Below are positions 11,119 through 21,248 of a DNA stretch of 64,000 nt, piece after piece. The notes below the pieces were generated by a model. The model saw nothing but the letters and a program-made list of their open reading frames with translations. It was not told the DNA's origin and made no database searches. The stretch spans positions 64,503-128,502 of the forward strand of contig NQMI01000046.1 of assembly GCA_002270565.1 (NCBI GenBank). The letters run 5' to 3'. A program made the position numbers and the translations under genes. Origin of the DNA: Stenocarpella maydis. Taxonomy: Eukaryota > Ascomycota > Sordariomycetes > Diaporthales > Diaporthaceae. Every line of letters begins with the position of its first letter. Position 1 is the first letter of the stretch.

Positions 11119-12450
11119 TCACCAATAACTTTGTTCCGCTGCCACACCCCAATCCCTCCTCACTTCCAGGAGGCAGTCCTGCGCTCTGTCCATGTGGTTA
11201 ACCATGAACTCATTCTTCTCCTGGAGTGTGATGCTAAACTCGTCAAAAATATCCTGGTCCTTTTCACTGGGCTTGTCCGCTCTGCCGTCTGCAAAGTCCG
11301 CCGCAGCCCGCAACGCCTCGTGCAATGGACCGCTCTTATCCAAGAGGTACCCGAACTCGGCGAGGAGGAACCGGGCGCTGCCGGGCTTTGAATCCGAGCC
11401 GGGAGTCACGTGTGACGCCCTTGTCGGCGGCGCTCTAAAGGGCGTCATTTCCATCTGCGGGTGGACAACATTTTCATACGCACGGCGGAGCTCTCGCTGC
11501 TGCTCAGCCTCCTTTTGGCCCCGAGCCTCAGCTTCGGCGCTGGCGACTTTGTTAGCAGTCTCGAGATCTTTCGTCACCCTTGCCATATTTTCCATGATCC
11601 TGTCGATCTCGTCCTGGTATGCCTTGTCCCTCTTTTGATTATTCTCATCTGATTCCTCTTTGAATTTTATCTTATCGTTCTCCATGGCTTGATTAGCCTT
11701 CTGTAGGGCGCGCTCGTATTTCCTCTTCGCAGCGTCTGCTTCTTCCTCATGTCTTTCCTGCTGTTCCTTCAACTCGGCCTCGAGTTTATGCACTTTATCC
11801 TCAGCTGCAAGCCTTCTCCTGCGTTCTTTTTGAAATTCCTCTTCTGTGCGCCCTGACGGCACATTGTTTGACCTTGAGGCTTCATCTAGGTTACCTGTTG
11901 GCTTCTCCTTCTCTGGATTCGTCCCGGAAGATCCTTCCCGTGTTATGTCTTGGCCTCTGAACTCTGTTGGTATATCTTCCTCGGAGCCGTCTATGCTTTG
12001 GTTTTCGAGCTCAGCAGCCAGGTTGAACGATGGCCGCCGCTGGGTCGGACTGGTTTCGCCGGTACCTCCAGGTTTCACAAGTAAAGATTGGTGTGTGCTA
12101 GACGGGGTTTGTGGCTCTTCGCCAGGTGTATCGTCCACAAGATCTCCGACGACGATGCCGAGAGTGGGTTCGATTTGAGGAGAGTTTAGAAACCCATCGT
12201 CAGCAGGCACAGGGACCTCGCTAGCTTGAATGGGCGCCTGATCCTGAGCTTTCAAATCTTCAGTAGTTTGTTCAGCGTTCTGAGGCAAGTCTCCCACAGT
12301 CTCCATGGTCTCGGTATCCAGATTCCCCTGCTGATCGCTCGGAGATACAGGGCCAAGTGCGGAGGAGGACGAAGGTGAAATATCTTTAGAAGCGGACTGC
12401 GAAACTTTGTTAGACAATTTTCGAGATCCACTTCTCCTGCCTTTTGCCAT
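11119..12450 (-). CDS. Hypothetical coiled-coil protein, 443 aa
   Basis: This is a single uninterrupted frame with ATG at 12450. I do not recognise the family. The N-terminus is basic (KGRRSGSRK). Residues about 20-200 are Ser/Thr/Pro/Glu-rich and look disordered. Residues about 205-325 are a long charged coiled coil rich in Glu, Lys, Arg and Ala. The last 90 residues are helical, with an acidic segment. There is no signal peptide or membrane segment. Strong bias and length without stops argue for a real gene. Its place next to the RIP block, on the same strand as the small gene at 13047-13769, suggests lineage-specific accessory genes. A structural or scaffold role would be only a guess from the coiled coil. 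Confidence 0.65.
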   Translation of the reverse strand: MAKGRRSGSRKLSNKVSQSASKDISPSSSSALGPVSPSDQQGNLDTETMETVGDLPQNAEQTTEDLKAQDQAPIQASEVPVPADDGFLNSPQIEPTLGIVVGDLVDDTPGEEPQTPSSTHQSLLVKPGGTGETSPTQRRPSFNLAAELENQSIDGSEEDIPTEFRGQDITREGSSGTNPEKEKPTGNLDEASRSNNVPSGRTEEEFQKERRRRLAAEDKVHKLEAELKEQQERHEEEADAAKRKYERALQKANQAMENDKIKFKEESDENNQKRDKAYQDEIDRIMENMARVTKDLETANKVASAEAEARGQKEAEQQRELRRAYENVVHPQMEMTPFRAPPTRASHVTPGSDSKPGSARFLLAEFGYLLDKSGPLHEALRAAADFADGRADKPSEKDQDIFDEFSITLQEKNEFMVNHMDRAQDCLLEVRRDWGVAAEQSYW

Positions 12451-13046
12451 CTCGTTTCAGGTAGGGTGAATGTACTGCGTCCGATTATCCAACGCTTCTA
12501 ATCACTCATAAGTCGAGAGATGGAGTAGCTGCAATGGCTGGGCGTCAGGGTTATTTTAACAAGGGCTCTAATACGAAAAAAAAAGTCTTCCGCATGCGAT
12601 TGTTCTATGCTATTCATTTGAATGTCTTTACTGACAAAGAATCTGTCATGGGACGGCAGGTGAAACCCTTGCCGGGAAAAGTTCAAGTGGCCTAATGCGG
12701 CGAAACCGTACACGGGTCCCACAAAGCCGGCACCGCGCTGGGATGTCTTCCGCCCTTGAAGCCTTGAAATCTGACAATTCACAGAGTCGAGTGGCGAATA
12801 AAAGAGCCTGGCCTGAAATCCTTAATAGAACGACAAAATGTCGATGATGAAATACATAGTGAATTATGTGGCACAGATATTCACGTAATAACGACTTCAT
12901 TTGCAAAGAGATCTCTACCGTCCAGATTTGCCTCAATAATTATATTAATAGAACATTTAATTGGAAAAGAGGATATACTTCCGAGCGGAAAGAATTCATT
13001 GATGTTATGCCAAATAACGAAATGATCAAACTAGAAACGAATGGCG
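12451..13046. other. Intergenic, AT-rich towards the right
   Basis: This 600 bp stretch holds the promoter side of the 443-aa gene and the 3' side of the gene at 13047. The part from about 12840 to 13040 is clearly AT-rich. Short frames here overlap each other on both strands and none looks coding. No repeat or RNA gene was seen. Confidence 0.5.
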
Positions 13047-13769
13047 TTACTCCGTGAACTTGGGTTTACGTCGAAGTCTTGGCGCTTCCGTCGAAGCAGT
13101 GGCCAGCTTGCCTTGAATGTCTCGAATTAGACGACCCTTTAAGATTAATTTTGTAAGAACAGGTGGTGCATGAGGCGCACGGATGCCCATGGCTGCATCT
13201 GTGTCAAGTTGACGAGCGTCTGTCGAAGCGGGTGCCGGCACCCAAAGACCTTCATCGTCTCCATCACCTCCATCAGATACATGCGGGTCTGTCGAAGCTG
13301 GAGTTGGCACCTGGCCAGAAGATGAAGGGTCTTGTTCATTTTGATCTTCCTCTAATAGGCGAATAACGTCTTCAATGGGAACGCCGCCGACTGAGACTAG
13401 CCGTTTTACATTTTGGCCTGGTTTTGGCTGTACCTCGAATTTTACTTCGAGATTTTCTGCCCAAGCTGCAGCAACGAATCGAGCCTCCATGGCATCTCGT
13501 CTCGTGTCTGCTATGCCCAAAATCTGTTTCATGGTCTGTTGTGCTTCCTTTTCCAGGTCGGGACGCTCGGCCTTCTTTGCCACACTCAGGGCAACCTTCG
13601 CACGAGACATGGACAGCTTGAATTTCTGTGACGAACCGTCTTCTTTGAATTCCTTGGCCGCTTGTTTGGCATGGGATAAGTGGGATCTAAACCTAAATTC
13701 AGGGTCGCCGCCCCTTGAAATTTCTGACTCGGAATAGCCGCGTTCCTTCTGCTGCTGGGTCTCCGGCAT
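13047..13769 (-). CDS. Hypothetical protein, 240 aa, helical N-terminal half and Pro/Ser/Thr-rich tail
   Basis: Single-exon frame with ATG at 13769. Residues about 20-90 are rich in Ala, Lys, Ser and Glu and predict as helices, and residues about 90-135 look like a compact mixed segment ending in an acidic stretch (RLLEEDQNEQ). The tail contains an imperfect duplication, PTPASTD and PAPASTD, also visible at DNA level around 13215-13235 and 13285-13310. It ends basic (RLRRKPKF). There is no signal peptide or known domain. It lies on the same strand as the 443-aa gene, about 600 bp away. I cannot assign a function, and it could be an orphan gene linked to the repeat-rich region. Confidence 0.55.
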   Translation of the reverse strand: MPETQQQKERGYSESEISRGGDPEFRFRSHLSHAKQAAKEFKEDGSSQKFKLSMSRAKVALSVAKKAERPDLEKEAQQTMKQILGIADTRRDAMEARFVAAAWAENLEVKFEVQPKPGQNVKRLVSVGGVPIEDVIRLLEEDQNEQDPSSSGQVPTPASTDPHVSDGGDGDDEGLWVPAPASTDARQLDTDAAMGIRAPHAPPVLTKLILKGRLIRDIQGKLATASTEAPRLRRKPKFTE

Positions 13770-14160
13770 GATGACTTACCGCAACTTGTTGTTCTGGGTG
13801 TAATGGTGACTTTCGTAGTGAAAGGCACTGGTGGCGAGATTGGAGTGAAGCTAGGAACGGAGAGGTAGCCTTAGAGTTATGAAGACATTAAGGTTTTAAG
13901 TTAGGAGAGCTGGGTAAAGTCTTGAAAGGGCTTTGTTTGGTGGCTGAAAGGAATGTCCGGTACGGTTTATTGTTGATAACTGTGTATATCTACCAGGGGG
14001 TGGGATCATTTTTCAAGGAAGTATAATGTAAGTATGATTTATAAAGAAAGGAATAATTAAATAAGAGAGAAAATGGAGAATATTAACTTACTTGTCGGTG
14101 GACTGTCACGTATTCGAATACGCTGGAGTTAATAGTCAATTAATTCTCGGCTATTGTTGA
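13770..14160. other. Intergenic upstream region of the 240-aa gene
   Basis: Promoter side of the minus-strand gene at 13047-13769. It is moderately AT-rich after 14030. No TATA box that I would defend and no coding frame. Confidence 0.4.
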
Positions 14161-14530
14161 GGGGGGAGTTGCGGCGAAGCTGCAGCCCCCTCAAGATCTA
14201 GCTATGGGTGCCCGGTACACTGTTCATATGCTACTCGTCCAGAATAGTTACTGTTTACATGCTGATGAACCCACAAGAAAACCCTAACCCCAGAGCGCAG
14301 GGCCCTGGGAAGGGGGGCTCTCCCCTTCCTCTGGGTATGTGGGGGCCTTTCGTCTGGGAATATAGAGGTCCCTCCTCTGGGTACACGGGGGACCCTCGCG
14401 GAAGCCCTCCGTTTGGGTATATGGAGGGCCTTAGTCTGGGCGCCTGAAGAGCCCTACTGGGTGGCGTGGAGGGGGTTCACCGGAGGAGCGAGCGGAGCGA
14501 GTGACGAAGGCGACCTGCCTCCACGCCTAT
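14161..14530. repeat. GC-rich block of imperfect tandem repeats
   Basis: From about 14330 to 14450 a unit resembling TCTGGGTATATGGGGGCCC recurs five times with variable spacers (near 14330, 14351, 14375, 14411 and 14433). It is followed by GAGCGAGCGGAGCGAGTGACG (about 14487-14507), itself built from GAGCGA-like units. The left end carries a GC-rich segment, GCGGCGAAGCTGCAG, at 14171-14185. The frame across it (14208-14447) gives only a Gly/Pro-rich repeat product and is unlikely to be a gene. The block contrasts sharply with its AT-rich surroundings, so it may be part of an unclassified mobile or replicating element. Confidence 0.5.
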
Positions 14531-15180
14531 TTAATCCTAATCCATAGTACTTAAATATTGGACGAATAGCTCCCAGGGCACCGGGAGGGGCTTTCCACCT
14601 GGTATTTATAGGAACAACATTTTATTGGACGCAGGGGATACAAAGTCTATGTAGCGAACGATAGTCGTTTCGGGCTTACATAAATAATTAACCGAGTCCC
14701 AAACCAGACGCTTACAGATGGCAATATCTGCCTCTTGGTAGTTTTTCGCAGTAGCACTGCAATTTATGTGTAGCCACTCCCAAAGCATTAGCTTTGGGAC
14801 GACCAAATCATCGTGTTGAAGCTCACTTGCCATAAAATTTCAACGGTTCCTTCACGCAGGATTTCAACTTCTAATAGATGTTGTATTACGAATCAAGAGC
14901 TTGTAGGGGCTCACTATTCTTAAGCTTATTCTGTATATAAAGGAGTATTATTTGCCTACTAGTAGTAATGCTTAGAAACTAGTTAAGTTGCTCTATTTGA
15001 TATATCACGCTTGAAATCGTGACATATTTGTTTAGTATTTTCCTGCTGGTTGAGATGATGGCATCTGTATGGTTTGATTTCTGTCAAAAAGGTGGCTGGA
15101 TGCTTCGTGGTGTTTTACTTTAAACAGCACACAACGCGAATAGAAACTTGAATCATGCAAGTCAACATAATCCTGACCTC
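14531..15180. other. Intergenic, no firm feature
   Basis: A 75-codon minus-strand frame at 14606-14833 begins with ATG but has no recognisable domain, and I do not call it a gene. From 14900 to 15130 the sequence is AT-rich with no structure that I can support. Confidence 0.4.
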
Positions 15181-15188
15181 AGACTTAC

Positions 15189-15373
15189 TTCCAACACAGG
15201 TACACGAGCAGTGACTAAATGAATCGGTTTCTTGTGCCATCCATGATTGAACATGTAATTCTCGGCAAACGACCTCTCCTTAAATACCGCAGCATCAAGA
15301 GTCCCATTGAGAGCCTGGATGAAATAATTCTCTGGATTTAAGTCGTTGACCTCATGAAGGTACCTAGGTATCT
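15189..15373 (-). pseudogene. Possible orphan exon downstream of the P450
   Basis: On the minus strand, about 60 codons are open from roughly 15373 to 15189 with protein-like composition (for example ENYMFNHGWHKKPIHLV). They end in phase 0 at a perfect GTAAGT donor (15188-15183). There is no in-frame ATG at the start, and an in-frame TAG lies just upstream. No continuing exon was found to the left. It sits only about 20 bp beyond the P450 stop codon. It may be what remains of another gene, or chance. I do not recognise the family. Confidence 0.25.
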
Positions 15374-15393
15374 ATGTATATGACAACAACCAT

Positions 15394-17201
15394 TTATTTG
15401 CTCTTGAAAATTGATTCTCTCTTGCGCAACCGAACCTTGAGACCAGACTGTGGTACAAACCATCTATTTTGGACAGTCCAGGTTTTTCCACCCTCCACGA
15501 GTTCAATGTCATATGCCTGTAGCAATGTTGGCACAAGCTTATATATCTCTAGATACGAGATGTGCTTCCCTAGACAAACTCGGTGGCCAGCACCAAAGGT
15601 CACTTATCTCGGTATTAGTAAAAAAGAATGTTTAAGGCAAGAGGGACATACGTACAGAGAGCGGCGTCCATCTTCTTGACCCGCGCTTCTTCGCCCTCTA
15701 GCCACCGCTCAGGCCTCCACTCATCGGCGTCCGGACCGAAGACATTGGGGTCGCGGTGCACGACCCACGCATTCATGCCCACGATGGTCCCGGCCGGGAG
15801 TGCGGTTCCACACACATCCAAGCCATTCGGGGGCACCACACGCTCCAGGTGCAGGCCAAAAGGCGGGTGGATCCTCCCGGCTTCTTTGAAACAGGCACTC
15901 AAATAGGGCAGTGCTTGGCTCTCCTTCCACGTTGTTGTCTCGGAGAGAGCGCCGCGAGTGGCTGCCGAGTCGAGCTCCTCCCGCAGCCTAGTCAGACTTT
16001 TCGGGTGCGTAAGGAGCTGGTGGAACATAGTTCTCAGGAATATGGCCGTCGTGTCGCTGCCCGCGATGATATTGGAGGACGTCCATGCACGCAATGCCCT
16101 GTTCAAGAGACTTCTGTTAGGAAATCCCGCACTTGTTGACGCTTTTGATGTAGAGACATACCACGGTGGAATAGACGGGTCCTTTTCCAACGCGGCGAGA
16201 AAGCGCGATAAAAAGTCGCGGTCGTTGGCTTGGCTGGCTTCTTTTTCTGATCCGGTCAACGCACGTCGTTCTTCTTCGCGTTTATTGGCGAACTGGACCA
16301 TGGGTGACCATCTCGCTGGTCTCAGGCGGGAAACGATCTTGTTCTTCACCCATAGCGAATCTAGCCAGGGCATTTGACCAACCTTGATACCCATGAACCG
16401 TCAGTAAGAGATGCTCTAAATGGCCCAAAGGAAATTCAGAATACTTACAATAGCAACATATTCAAACCAGTGCCAAATGCTGGCCATGATGCCTTCCACA
16501 TCCCGGCCCTCCTCGAGGAAGCCCAACCGCTTCGAGAAAGTAATCTCGCCAACTACGTCGAACTTGTAGCTCAGTCAGTTCGAGGAAAGAAAGGTCAGGC
16601 ATACGAGCGAGGCAGGAACAAAACATACCGCAAAGTACTGCAACCATGCGTCGAAGTCGCACACATCCCCTTGGAGCACGAACCGACGGTCGAGCTCCTG
16701 GAGGAATACGTCGATAGTACGATCAACAAGGGGCTCGAATGATACGAGATTGCTCATCGAGTAAACAGAAGCAATGGGCCGCTTGAGCATGCGGTGCAGC
16801 ATCTCGTCCTGGGTCGCGAAGATGGTGGGCAGGATCGTACCTTTCCGCATCGGTGGTATCACGCTGTAGAAGTCGGACTTCAGCAGTGGGTCCCCCCGCA
16901 TGCGGTATATGGTTTCTACTGCTGCAGCCGAGCCCACCGAGACCGCATTGGGCCCATATCGAACGAGGGGCGCCCATCTTGAGCCACTCGTGGCATACCG
17001 GCGGTGCTGATCGATGTGAACATTGTGGGCGTCGCGGTGATACACCCACAAGAAACGAGGGATGTTAGAAAAGCGAGCTGCAAAAGGCCCGGGAATGTGA
17101 GAGAGTCGATGGTATTGTCTTGCGTAGTAGACTACGAGGGAGAGAAAAAGGACTATGGAAGCTAGAGAGGTCCAGAGATTTGCAGATGAATCGAGAGACA
17201 T
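15394..17201 (-). CDS. Cytochrome P450 monooxygenase (519 aa, five exons)
   Basis: Microsomal P450 with an N-terminal membrane anchor (residues about 10-28) followed by a Pro-containing hinge (HIPGP). Exons: 17201-16629, 16562-16449, 16382-16162, 16098-15656 and 15602-15394, joined at consensus GT-AG sites. The spliced protein keeps the I-helix AGSDTT (315-320), the K-helix E375-x-x-R378 and the heme loop FGAGHRVCLG with ligand Cys460. The sequence around the second exon (FDVVGEITFSKRLGFLE) resembles the pisatin-demethylase-like group of fungal P450s, which hydroxylate or demethylate small aromatics. Length and motifs are complete, so it should be active. It is the leftmost gene of the PKS cluster. 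Substrate and exact step are unknown. Confidence 0.88.
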
Positions 17202-17311
17202 TGTCGACAGGTGGAGGGGAAATTTTCTCCCTCAGTTGGAACTCTCCAGATATTCACAAGACAGGATGGAATAAGTCCGAAAGCCAGGGAGCCTGACAAT
17301 ACTATTCTCAC
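17202..17311. promoter_or_regulatory. Upstream region of the P450 gene
   Basis: This is the short interval between the P450 start codon and a small minus-strand frame. No clear TATA box is visible. If the frame at 17312 is a real gene, this is also its 3' flank. Confidence 0.3.
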
Positions 17312-17638
17312 TCACTCATTGCTGTGGTCTTTCATGCCGCCCAGTAATATGATCATTGCGCGGCCACAGTAGTCCATAAAGTTTCCAGGCCCTTTGCAAA
17401 TTGGCTTTGGGATGATACCGCCTGAGTCAGGGCTGGGCACGATGTACGCTGGTCTTGGAATTACATCCATAGATGCCCCGGACTTCGGGCAATAGAAGTC
17501 GCGGGTTACATCGATATGGCAGTCGGTCTGACACCCGAGATCATGTACCCTGTAAGCAATGCATGCAGTCATATATGCGCCGAGTCGGAACCAAAGATCC
17601 TTTAAATCCTTCATGACATAAGACCTGCGCGAATTCAT
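17312..17638 (-). CDS. Possible small cysteine-containing protein, about 108 aa
   Basis: The frame opens at ATG 17638 and stops at 17312. Codon use looks coding-like. The protein has six cysteines (two in CQTDC, plus FYCPKSG, PICKGPG, YCGRAM and one near the start) but no classical signal peptide. I do not recognise the family. It lies just upstream of the P450 on the same strand. It could be a small gene, an exon of a larger broken gene, or a chance frame. No homologous neighbour exon was found. Confidence 0.3.
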   Translation of the reverse strand: MNSRRSYVMKDLKDLWFRLGAYMTACIAYRVHDLGCQTDCHIDVTRDFYCPKSGASMDVIPRPAYIVPSPDSGGIIPKPICKGPGNFMDYCGRAMIILLGGMKDHSNE

Positions 17639-18386
17639 CAATGTCTTTTTGTAGGGATCTCCGGCAGCGGAGTTAAGCTCGTTGCATAAGGGGCATTTTG
17701 CCCATTGGGCTGGTCATGGCCACAAGGTGGGGCATCGACCTCATCCTAGACTGAGAATCGGATCAAACGAAGTGTCACGAGATGTAACCGCTGCACTATA
17801 GCCACGGCTGTGTCCCTATTAAAAGGTATAGAATTCCAGAACGTCTTCTGGGTTCTAGTGCAGTCTATACCTAGGTATAGCTAATAGCCGTTGCCGTCAC
17901 ACGGAGGAATGGTGGGTATCGTCTCAATTATCACTTAAGTACCATCAAGTAGTGACGTTTCAAGTGATTCATTTCAAAATCCAGTTGCTGTTCTTAGCAG
18001 AGAACGTACTGATTGAAGTAATTATCAAAAGTATGAAATTTTGTAAGAATTGATTGAATGTTTAATTGTTTTCTAAGTTGATCATATTTTTGCTCGTCAC
18101 ACTACTTGTCTTCAAAATCAGATCCACGTGCCAGGTAGACGCCAGGAGCTGGTTTCATTTTTAATCCGGGCATAATCCCCTTAAAAAAAAAAGGAGCTGC
18201 GGCAGTCCCTCCATACAGTCGTAAACGCTCAAAGACCCAGCATTTGATGAACCAAATTACAATACCGATAACAATATATTTCGAAGCACGATAGCCTGTC
18301 ACTAATAAAATAGTGCTAGCCTCGCGATTTAGACTTGAGGAGGGTTTCATTACTACAAAATAACAGTCCCGGGATCATAAGGAGAG
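17639..18386. other. Intergenic with a 16-bp perfect palindrome
   Basis: Contains the perfect palindrome CTATACCTAGGTATAG at 17865-17880. The sequence becomes AT-rich from about 17930. The frame at 18102-18350 has poor composition and a poly-lysine/phenylalanine run from an A-tract, so it was not accepted. Confidence 0.5.
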
Positions 18387-18723
18387 AAACATCTGATATT
18401 TTGGAAAACACCAGATATTTTTTTTACAGCTGGCAGCCAGCTAGTACCGGCCAGCAAGAAATTCCAGCAATAGCCACAAACAAAATACATATAGATCAAG
18501 TTATTAGTTATTACATACCCAACTATTAATATAGTAAAACTAGCTTAACTATAAAGGAAGGTGCATACTATAGAGATTATAGAGATATAAAATGCCAAGT
18601 TTTATTAGCCTTCTTTAGGAAAGCTCTCCTCCAATAGCTCCAGTCTAATCCTAATAACCAGCTGGTTACCAGCTGCTAACATGTACAGGCAAACATCTGA
18701 TATCTACCCAAACATCAGATATT
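18387..18723. mobile_element. MITE-like AT-rich element with repeated ends
   Basis: Two copies of a roughly 34-bp sequence flank about 270 bp of AT-rich DNA: left 18387-18420 starting AAACATCTGATATT, right 18691-18723 starting AAACATCTGATATC. Each copy is itself an imperfect inverted repeat (ATCTGAT...ATCAGAT in the right copy). The inside encodes nothing. This fits a small non-autonomous DNA element or its remnant, but I cannot see a target-site duplication and the family is unknown. Confidence 0.4.
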
Positions 18724-19090
18724 CCCCTACTTAGATTCCCGCTACTAAACATATGCACGATTTCAGTGATAGTAAGCACGGATTAAACAAGTTGCGCAGC
18801 TGTAGCAATCTTTTTTGTGAAAGGTCTATAATCCTGAGAAGGAGCAGCCCAGAGCTAAATACATAATGAGTTCGCCATGACCACCGGGGAATATAGTGGT
18901 TGATTCTGACAGAGTTGAGGACTGCCAATTTCCTTCGCCGACCAATGAAACATGGACCTTGCGGCCCACCATAAGCAACTTCTAAAGCCGACTCCTTAAA
19001 GGTACTGATCGAATATAGTAAAGTAGAAGTGAAAGTACTCTCATATACATAGAAAATGTCCCCTGTAAGTGCAATTCGTTGTATTCTGAC
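18724..19090. other. Intergenic, 3' flank of the GMC oxidoreductase gene
   Basis: No coding frame, repeat or RNA structure that I can support. It should contain the GMC gene's 3' UTR. Confidence 0.4.
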
Positions 19091-21103
19091 TTAGTTGTCG
19101 TCAAGAATGTCATCGACGATTTTCTCGGCAAGTGCGTCTGTTGATACGAGAGTCAGCTAAGAACCAGCTCTGATTTGTATTCATTAAGGGAAACTTACAT
19201 ATGACAGACATAGGATGGCCGGGAGGCAGAATTGGCAGACTAGAGGCGTCAACAACACGCAGTCCCTCGACACCGCGGACCCTGGCCTGGGCATCGAGCA
19301 CGGCCATGTCATCGCTTTCCGGGCCCATGCGGCAGGTGCAGGCGGCGTGGAAGATGGTAGAGAAGCTCGCTTGTATATGGCGCCAAATGTCCTCGTCACT
19401 GACAAAGTCGGGGCCAGGGAAATACTCCTCGCCCACGAGAAGTGGCTGCATGGCCGGTGACTCCCAGACCTGACGGGTACGTTTGAAGGCCGCGATAGCC
19501 ATCTCCCTATCGGCGGGGTGGCTCAGCCAGTTGGGGTTGATTATGGGGTGATCGGCCGTGTCGTTTGACTGAATGGTGACGTTGCCAGTAGACAGAGTCG
19601 CTACGAGACCTGCAATGACCGACGCGTACTGGTAATCGTCATGAGGCTGATTGGTCTGGAAGTTGGTGGCATTGCCGAAGTAACCGCCATTGGGGAGATA
19701 CTCGACCTCGGGCCAGTCGGCCGAGAAGGCTGAGTCCAGAGTCGAGATGGTCGAGTCGGTGAGGTTGTTCCGGGGAAGACGCTCCCAGCCTGTACATTGT
19801 TTAGTCACTTCCCCATACGAATGGCGTTTGAGACCAAGTTGAGCTTCCACCTACCAAGAATGTCGATACCTGGGTTAGTCATGGGCCCATTTCCATGCGC
19901 GTACTGCTCCTCATACAGAGCCCGTTGCTCAGGGTTGCCGAATGCAGAGCCAGTGACGACGTTAACCCTATATGTGCTACCAAAGAGGACATGGTCCTTC
20001 ATGTGCTGGCCGACACCAGGGCTGTCCTGGATAACTTCGATACCGTGCTCCTCCAATGTGGCCCTGGGGCCGATGCCCGACACCATCAGAAGCTGAGGGC
20101 TGTGGAAAGAACCAGCAGACACGATGACCTCTCTCCGTGCACGTAATGTGTACTGGAGACCTTGTGTATCGACGAGGACGCCTGTCGCCCGCCTGTTTTC
20201 GTCGAATAAGACTCGCTTTGCCATGGTCGAGGTGAAAGTTATCAAGTTGGGATGGCGCACATTCAGATGCGGCCGGAGGAATGCAGTTTCAGACGACTCG
20301 CGAGCGTTGTCGTCATTACGGATGGTGGCCAGAGGGTAGGCATAGGCGCCAGACAAGTCGCCACTCTCGAACCCGCTCTGTCGATGCAATCCAATGGCCT
20401 CGAAACCCATGGCAGCCCAACTTCCAAATGGCTGTGCATACTTGGGGTACAGCACCGACAGAGGGCCCTCAGTACCGAGCATGGCAGGGTCATAGTCAGG
20501 CGTTGAGTTGGCGAAACGGTCATAGGTGCCGCCCACTGGGGGTGTGAAATTCTGGCTCTTCGTGAAATAGGGGAAGAAATTGTCAAAGCTATAGGCATCT
20601 GAGTCGGCCGCCTCTGCCATCTGGTCCAGTGATCCGCGAGTGGGTAGATGGTAAGTCATGTAGTTCCGTGCACTACATCCACCTAGCATCCGGCCTCGCG
20701 GATAATGAACGCGCACATTATTGAGTGCCTCCTGGGGCTCAGTTATGAGTCCCCAATCTGCTCCTGGTTGCCAATTATCGATGTCTTTGCCGGTGTACCA
20801 GTTATCGTTTGACGGAATCACACTGAGATTCCCGTTGGTGATCTCGTAGAAGCTGCCGGCCTCAATCACGCCGACACTCAGGTCTCTATTCTCAGCCAGC
20901 CTGCCAGCCACTGCGAGGCCGGCCTGGCCGCCTCCAACAACAATATAGTCGAACTCATAATCTTGTCCGGGAATGCCAAAGCTGCTGCTCAAGAGGGATG
21001 TTTGAGTTCTAGTAGAGTTCTGAGTGGGTGGTCGAGGTGCAGCTCGCACCGAGAGACCAGGGAGCATAATTGCTGCCAGGGCTGAGAGCTGAAGCGTGTG
21101 CAT
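19091..21103 (-). CDS. GMC-family FAD oxidoreductase, probably secreted (628 aa)
   Basis: Glucose-methanol-choline oxidoreductase. Exons: 21103-19855, 19789-19199 and 19137-19091, with good GT-AG sites. I chose the ATG at 21103 because a signal peptide follows directly (hydrophobic to about residue 21), although the frame is open further upstream. The FAD-binding motif is GGGQAG (57-62), and PRGRMLGGCSA is the GMC signature. The catalytic pair is His564 (FHAACTCRMG) and His608 (PPGHPMS). Several N-glycosylation sequons fit the secretory route. Family members oxidise alcohols to aldehydes, and the citrinin pathway has a member acting on a hydroxylated C-methyl group. In this cluster the same role is a reasonable inference. 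The last exon is only 47 nt. Confidence 0.88.
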
Positions 21104-21240
21104 TTTTGAGATGATTTCTAGAAAGAAAAAAAAACGGTATCTTGTAGCGGTCAATGATTCCTGTGCTCTTCAGTATTGAAGGAGTTGAGCGGCCTGGTGA
21201 TGAACAGCTTCAACTCTATGGAACATCGTCATTACCCCCC

Positions 21241-21248
21241 TTTATATA
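21241..21248 (-). promoter_or_regulatory. TATA box of the GMC oxidoreductase gene
   Basis: TATATAAA on the minus strand, about 138 nt before the chosen start codon at 21103. The spacing suits a fungal promoter with a short leader. Confidence 0.5.

Noticed and set aside
14208..14447. Gly/Pro-rich 79-codon frame
   Set aside because: It is the translation of the GC-rich tandem repeat block, and neighbouring repeats are not in frame-preserving lengths.
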